From assembly GCA_023334545.1 (NCBI GenBank), contig JAADVB010000256.1, positions 1 to 24,977 on the forward strand: 24,977 bases of DNA. Direction: 5' to 3'. The notes beneath the pieces are model-generated. The model made no database searches. It saw nothing but the letters and a program-made list of their open reading frames with translations, and had not been told where the DNA came from. The translations under genes were made by a program, and so were the position numbers. Positions 20,160 to 24,977 of the stretch are shown here, piece after piece; positions within the stretch are counted from its first letter, which is position 1, and each line of letters starts with the position of its first letter. Origin of the DNA: Salisapilia sapeloensis. Lineage: Eukaryota > Oomycota > Peronosporomycetes > Peronosporales > Salisapiliaceae.

Positions 20160-21933
20160 TTACGAAGTAAGAGGCGTAAAGGCGTTCGAAACGTACGGAT
20201 GGTACTCGGTCTGTGGGCCATTGGACGAGCTGTCATCGATACCAGCGAATTGAGACGGCTGCAAGTGTCCATATTTCTTCTCCAACACGCTACGAAGCTT
20301 CTTGTCTTTGCCTTTGTGAGGCTATGCATAGTAGAAAGATAAGTGCAAGTCGATAGTAAGAGATAGGTATACGTACGCGATAAAGAAGCACGACAAAGTT
20401 GACAGGAAGACCGTAGCGGAGTACTGACTCGGCAAACATACGCACCATCTACAAACAGACATGAATAGGTGGATTGAGAGTGTCTGTACTATTACCGTAC
20501 CTTGATGTGCATCCAAGCGACGAAGACTTCGCCAAAGTGGGCTTTGCACCAGCGGATGAGGCCAGAATAGAGTCGATTCACTTCTTTCTGTAACCCAGCT
20601 GCCTTCTCTTCGTTGCTCGCATGCAGCTTCGGGTCAAAGGTAAAGTCTCTCGCGATGAATTTGTGTTCTTTCGCACGCGTCTTGAAATCTTCGACGTAGT
20701 CGATCATCGTTCCGTTCTCAAAGTCTCCGTTCGGAGTCACGTATCCTGGTTGATAAGATCCTTTAAGCAACGTGACAGAGTAGAGGCACGCATCGCCTTC
20801 TTCATAGAGTTTCTGCGTTGAATTAGGAACGACAGGAGAGCCTCGACCATGTCCGTACGTGGCAATCTCTTCTCCGATCGATGTGTAGGTCGACAACCAT
20901 GTTTCTTCCAAGTTTCTACGTGATACTAATAAGGTCTTGGAGTCTAGTTGCGACTAGTTTCGTATACGCACTTGGGAACGACGACGACGAGTGTCTGCAA
21001 GTATTCTGTATTGACAAAGTCGGATGAGGATGCGACGTCTGGAGTGAGGACTTCGTTTAAGTTGGCGACCATCAGATTCCCTCTAGTAGCTTATGAGTAC
21101 TGTAAGGAGCAGTTGATGGAAGCTAGCGATCGTACCCTTTCTTGCGTTGGAATTGGCCTAGCTGTTGTGTCTTTTCAGAGTATCGCTGTCCGAGCTGCTT
21201 GAGCTCTTCCTCCACTTTACCAACAGACTATGCAAAGTCAATGAAATAAGAGCATAGGACAGGATAGTAGGTGTTTATACCTGTTGAATGGACGATACAA
21301 TGTCTGGTAGTGGACGTCGGTGAGGATGCTTGGCTTCATCCCACGCGAAATGGTTCAGATAACGATCCACTGGCACTATAGTTGGAGCGTTAGAGTATGC
21401 TGTTGTATGTAGTGAAATTATGAGTGTACGCTACCTCCATCCACAGTAAGCTCTTCATCGCCTGTGCTCAAGTCGTGGAACTGTCTTTCAATCTTTCTCA
21501 CAGCACTTTCAATCGCAAGATCCACACGATTGAGATCGTCGCTTAGCGCCTAGCATCAATTTAACGTCAAAAATAATTCTTATACTCCTATTGAATACAG
21601 TAAAGGCTGGTATAATGAAGGTACCATGAGTGACTCTAATGTACCAACAAGTAGATCTGGAAGCTCGATACGATAGCATTCTAATAGACGAATAGGATCA
21701 GATATCCATCATAGCAACCTACTGCCACGTCTTGGCTGTATACAAGTGAATGAACCTGCGTAGTCGTGCTTGGTGGATGCTGTCTCCGTCTTCAGTTGGA
21801 GGAAGGTCGTTTCGGACGACCGACCTGCTTCGTTCGGCACAGAGACTAACCACACGCTCATCGCTCGGCCTTTGTCCTGTTCGTATGCGATTGGGATTCC
21901 TTGTGATGCGCATTTAGCTTCTTCAAGTACCAT
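20160..21933 (-). CDS. ATP6V1C: V-type proton ATPase subunit C
   Basis: Nine exons on the minus strand: 21933-21723, 21680-21625, 21549-21435, 21375-21281, 21227-21136, 21082-20972, 20915-20501, 20448-20377, 20321-20160. All junctions keep frame, giving 442 residues. Subunit C of the cytosolic V1 sector links the stator stalks to V0 and is released when the pump disassembles. Matches include WLVSVPNE at the start, ELPDLLVGTLESLM, RYLNHFAWDEAKHP, LGQRYSEKTQQL, GNLMVANLNEVLTP, TEYLQTLVVVVP, KFIARDFTFD, LIRWCKAHFGEVFVAWMHIK, FAESVLRYGLPVNF and near the end EYHPYV. Met25 (21861) lies where the family's proteins begin and would give 418 residues; either start is possible. Introns are about 43-80 nt. 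Confidence 0.93.
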
Positions 21934-22035
21934 AAAATAAGCGTCTTTTATACTTTAATTTTAACTTGCATATATGACAGTATTTAATGGGTCGACACGT
22001 ATTTAAACACAAAGTCGGAACAGCAAGGGACGAAA
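21934..22035. promoter_or_regulatory. Divergent region, V-ATPase C / RS protein
   Basis: About 100 bp of AT-rich sequence lie between the V-ATPase ATG and the first candidate ATG of the RS-protein gene. No specific element is called. Confidence 0.3.
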
Positions 22036-22724
22036 ATGGACCGCAGGCATTCAGTCGCTGGTACGTCCAGCATAGGATTCACTTTCTTACATATTGCGCT
22101 CTACATAGATTGCTAATATACGCTAGGAAATGTTGCGGTTATGTCGCGCTGTGATATTGTTTATTGCCACGTCTCTATTGTAAAAACGCAACCGAACTAC
22201 TGATACTTGGGATATTTCCATACTATAAGACGAAAACCGTGGGCGACAAAAGCACCCACAAAGCAGAGATGACCGTAGAAGGTAGAATGACCTACCGTTA
22301 TAGCGCTGTACATGCATGACTAAGCTTTTGTCCTAGTCGCTCTCGATCGCCCCGCAAGACGTCTGAAAAGCGTTCTCGATCACGCTCGTCTTCTTCTCCC
22401 CGTGGGCGTCGTAGATCCTCGAACAGCAATAGTTCTAGACGCCGTAAATCTCGCAAACGATCTTCTAGCTCTTCGTTCGACAGTGACTCCGACTCGGACG
22501 AAGGCAAACAGAAGCGCAGTCGGAAGCATAAGAAAAAGCATAAGAGTAAAAAGCATAAGAAGGATAAAAAGAAACGTTCTGAAGCCGGCTCCGACTCGGA
22601 CACTATGCGAAGTGCTATTTCTGGCAAAAAGATCAAGCGCAAGATCAAGCAGACAGATGCTGACATTGAAAACGAACGCAAGCGACGCGAGTTACTCAAG
22701 TTTTACAACGGAATGTACGATTAG
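22036..22724 (+). CDS. RS-domain protein, 5' exon structure unresolved
   Basis: The secure part is the last exon, 22337-22724, entered in phase 2 after a strong acceptor (branch-like GACTAAG, then TTTTGTCCTAG). It encodes Arg/Ser dipeptides (RSRSPRK, RSRSRSSSSPRGRRR), an acidic DSDSDSDEG patch, Lys/His-rich repeats (KHKKKHKSKKHKKDKKK) and a helical end, RKRRELLKFYNGMYD. This is the composition of a nuclear splicing-associated protein; no RRM is present. A likely first exon, ATG at 22036 (MDRRHSVA), ends at a perfect GTACGT donor at 22061 and joins the acceptor at 22126. No donor in that reading frame reaches the last exon in phase. A second start at 22130 (ATG TTG CG, donor 22138) does join in phase, giving MLRRSRSPRK. 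The true start is therefore undecided. Confidence 0.6.
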
Positions 22725-22807
22725 ATGATCGTCCATGAGAAAATGAAAAGTTTTTTTACATTGGTCTTGTGATGCACAAAAAGAGGTTCGCTCGTCAACG
22801 ATGTTGC

Positions 22808-24099
22808 TTACTCGAGATCATTCAAGCCGTATGTGAGCTTCTTGCAGTCGATACGGCGTCCATCTAAAGGGCACTTTTCGAGCTTTAATACGCATTCGCT
22901 GCATACGACACGATGGTGGCAAGGATCGATTTCGACACAAGCCAAGCGCTGGATGCACACAACGCACTTCTTGTCAGTATGTTGACTTTCTTTCGAAGAG
23001 ACTCGAGTAAATTTCATCGCGTGATTAACCGCAGTATCTTCTCGATCATTTAGTGTGCTATGGATCACATCGCAAGCTTCCATCAGCGTATCTTCCAAAT
23101 CTTCAAGTTGATTCGTAGAAATGTCATCAAGTTCCTCTTTTGATGGGATACTCATGAAATGGCGGCTAAGAGCAGTCGATGTATAATTAGTGAACTGATC
23201 CTTGCAAAATTTAGCGTAGTTCTTACCGCGTAGCTTGGCTCTCCTTGTCGATGAGACACATTTCAAGGCGGCAGAGAGCCTCATTCAATTGCTGCTCTTG
23301 CTTTGCAATCGTTTCGTTGGCACGATCCAACTTTTTCTGTAAAGTGAAATTTCTTGCCCACTCCAGCTCACACTCATGTGATTTCGCCTGCAGACGCGTT
23401 GTCGACTCCATGCTCTTTTGTAAAGCGGAAGAAAGACAACTAGTGTAAAATTTCGTAGCAATGGTGCGAACGCCATCCACTTCAGTCTACATATTATGGC
23501 CATATATCAGACTTATGCGTTTAGTAGCTAATGGTAGTCAGCAATACCTTGCTCGAAAAGTTTGTTTGTGTATCCTGATTTTTCGTAAACGGCTTGATAG
23601 GCGTATAAACCGGGACATTTTCTAAAGGTGACTCCGTTTGCGTGCATGATGTCTTCATACCCGCTTCCATGTTTTTGTAGCTGTATTCATCGCGATGGTA
23701 AAAAGTTGGTTGTTCGAGCGTAAAAGCTGAAATTGGACTAGACAGATTTCGATTATTAATCGAAATTGGAATAGAGGGCATTAGCATTGGTGATGTAGCA
23801 GCAGATTTCACAATCTGCTCTTTGCACACGACAAAGTCGAGCTTGTTGTTGGTGTGGTTATCAAGCATTGCAGCAACATCCACATCGGCTAAAGTTTGGA
23901 CACCTTGGTCGATTTCGTTCGAGTATGAAAACGAATCGGGAGATCGGTTTATCTTCTGAAGTTGTAAACGAGGGATTTCAGGTCTCGTGGCTGGCACAGT
24001 GTTCTCTTCGTCCAACAACTGGTTATCACTGCACTGTGATGAAACTGTCGAGTATTCTTCATCGCTGTCCACCATCATCCACTCTTCATCACTTGACAT
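22808..24099 (-). CDS. RING-finger protein with coiled coil, LIR-like and TQT motifs
   Basis: Exons 24099-23548, 23486-23227 and 23165-22808 (donors GTATTG and GTAAGA) give 389 residues. The N-terminus SSDEEWMMVDSDEE contains W7-x-x-V10 flanked by acids, a textbook LC3/Atg8-interacting pattern. The disordered first half also holds two TQT motifs (153-155 in SCTQTES, 177-179 in QDTQTNF), the core of LC8 dynein light-chain binding sites. Residues about 186-270 form a coiled coil. The C-terminus is a RING: C338-x2-C341-x11-C353-x-H355-x3-C359-x2-C362-x6-C369-x2-D372. Its last ligand is Asp in CPLD, as in Rbx1. The likely role is an E3 ubiquitin ligase, possibly tied to autophagy or dynein; this is inferred from motifs. 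No full-length family is recognised. The neighbouring RS-protein gene is convergent, 83 bp away. Confidence 0.8.
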
Positions 24100-24454
24100 A
24101 GTTTCTGTATTGCCCTTGTTGAAGTGAGGTGTAGTGCCTGCCTTGGAACTTTTTAAATGAAGTGATTCCAGTCGTTCTATTAACGCTTTCGGTATATATT
24201 GCGATGCATCATTTCTCCTTATTGCGGATAGGAACCCTACTCGAATTTCTAGTTAAGGGTCCGAATGAAGGTAAAGGAACATCTCGTATGTTGCATCAGC
24301 CTATACCAGTGACTCCATCGACTTTATTTTGAAACTATGAGCATCTATATTTCTGCAATGTCTATACCAGGGGCTTGAAAAATGCACGAGAGTATACCAA
24401 GCGCATCATATCCACAGGGCTTTGTTTATCAACTGCAAATTATTGAATGTATAA
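24100..24454. other. Intergenic region with TATACCA repeats
   Basis: This 355-bp gap upstream of the RING gene has no convincing gene. TCATTTCTCC at 24209-24218 is initiator-like on the plus strand. TATACCA occurs three times in the same direction (24302-24308, 24363-24369, 24393-24399). A 45-codon frame from ATG 24383 is open (MHESIPSASYPQGF and on), then stops inside the next ORF. Confidence 0.4.
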
Positions 24455-24796
24455 ATGGCAGCGATTGGCGATGCAAAGTCATATCGCGACAGTTACTACC
24501 TGTACATGAATATTTTTGAAATGTGCGATAGCACCTTGTGCATCCTCTTCTACCCGTCTAAGCCTTCTACTTTTATCTGCAAAGTACTGTCAGTTAAAAA
24601 TGCTACTCTTACGTATTGCGAGAAAGAAATTTACGATAAATACGGTACCATCGATAGCATCAACCTCTTACGTATCAAAATCCAAAACCCACACAATGAA
24701 GCTGAAGTCTATTTACGCGTTTTTCAGCAGACGAATTTTGCAATGGCAAACTCTTCGAACGCTATAGCATGTCAAATGATGTTTCTTATAAAATAA
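24455..24796 (+). CDS. Hypothetical protein (weak)
   Basis: A 113-codon frame from ATG 24455 to TAA contains STFICKVLSVKNATLTYC, DKYGTIDSINLLRIKIQN and EVYLRVFQQTNFAM, which read like beta-strand-rich protein rather than random sequence. There is no signal peptide, membrane segment or family match that I recognise. An overlapping frame starting at 24383 is also protein-like up to about 24515, so a frameshift or an intron near 24500 could join the two. This may be a degraded gene. Function unknown. Confidence 0.3.
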   Translation: MAAIGDAKSYRDSYYLYMNIFEMCDSTLCILFYPSKPSTFICKVLSVKNATLTYCEKEIYDKYGTIDSINLLRIKIQNPHNEAEVYLRVFQQTNFAMANSSNAIACQMMFLIK

Positions 24797-24805
24797 CACT
24801 CAAAA

Positions 24806-24977
24806 TCACATCAACAACAAAGTCACTTCGATTAATAGCAAAGTACTACATGTACTTCCAGCTCCTACCCTTCTCTTTTCATTGCTGGAGTGGCAACTCG
24901 GCGTACCGGAGCGTCGATTACGTGAACGACCAGCACTCGGACGATCATTCCGATTGAAATGGCTTCGTCTCATACTA
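24806..24977 (-). CDS. Possible RS-like N-terminal fragment at right edge (weak)
   Basis: On the minus strand a frame enters from the edge, or starts at ATG 24973, and runs to TGA at 24806. It begins MRRSHFNRNDRPSAGRSRNR, Arg/Ser-rich as in splicing-associated proteins. A GTAGGA donor-like site at about 24868 comes just before the composition changes to hydrophobic, so the real exon may end there. All three forward frames in the region are less convincing. It cannot be confirmed without sequence beyond the window. Confidence 0.25.
   Translation of the reverse strand, partial: SMRRSHFNRNDRPSAGRSRNRRSGTPSCHSSNEKRRVGAGSTCSTLLLIEVTLLLM

Noticed and set aside
22298-22699. 133-codon minus-strand Leu/Arg-rich ORF and 108-codon plus ORF at 22402
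   Set aside because: Both are alternative frames of the RS-rich exon; low-complexity RS coding sequence commonly leaves all frames open.
1-24977. CRISPR arrays, bacterial operons, tRNA or rRNA genes
   Set aside because: No regularly spaced identical repeats, cloverleaf-like sequences or Shine-Dalgarno-linked gene chains were seen; the gene structures are spliced and eukaryotic.

Overview
The window is nuclear DNA from a compact protist genome, most likely an oomycete or a close stramenopile relative. Albugo-like or downy-mildew-like genomes fit the moderate GC, but the species assignment is inference. The evidence is many short GT-AG introns of about 50-100 nt that often end in CTAG or ATAG behind CTAAC/CTGAC-like branch sites, intergenic gaps of mostly 60-190 bp, both strands used equally, and TCATTTC initiator-like elements. 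There are no operons, Shine-Dalgarno sites, CRISPR arrays, tRNAs or rRNAs that I can see.

Layout from left to right: (1) 1-258, minus, 5' end of a DUF2817/M14-like secreted or membrane-anchored protein running off the edge. (2) 401-919, plus, three-exon small protein resembling barrier-to-autointegration factor. (3) 1085-2102, plus, GOLD-domain coiled-coil protein. (4) 2204-3429, minus, unrecognised basic/acidic protein. (5) 3520-6235, plus, CstF-77/Rna14 homologue for mRNA 3'-end processing. (6) 6328-11154, minus, four-exon FANCD2 homologue for crosslink repair. (7) 11314-12123, plus, a DNA-binding protein made only of the paired HTH part of a Tc1/mariner-type transposase. (8) 12314-15557, plus, five-exon protein with an acidic repeat half and eight C-x-F-x-P repeats. 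(9) 15671-15984, minus, tentative 76-residue protein. (10) 16129-17150, plus, HAD class IIA hydrolase. (11) 17477-20098, plus, Lon protease with a C-terminal peroxisomal signal. (12) 20160-21933, minus, nine-exon V-ATPase subunit C. (13) about 22036-22724, plus, RS-rich protein with an unresolved 5' end. (14) 22808-24099, minus, RING protein with coiled coil, LIR-like and TQT motifs. (15) 24455-24796, plus, weak hypothetical, and a possible minus RS-like fragment at the right edge.

The genes do not form one pathway; this is a housekeeping stretch. Several neighbours are head-to-head with 90-160 bp between start codons, so bidirectional promoters are likely. The best candidates for something undescribed are the domesticated-transposase HTH protein (7), the C-x-F-x-P repeat protein (8), the BAF-like protein (2) and the LIR/TQT/RING protein (14). 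Exon boundaries were placed by hand from GT-AG signals and frame continuity, without transcript data.
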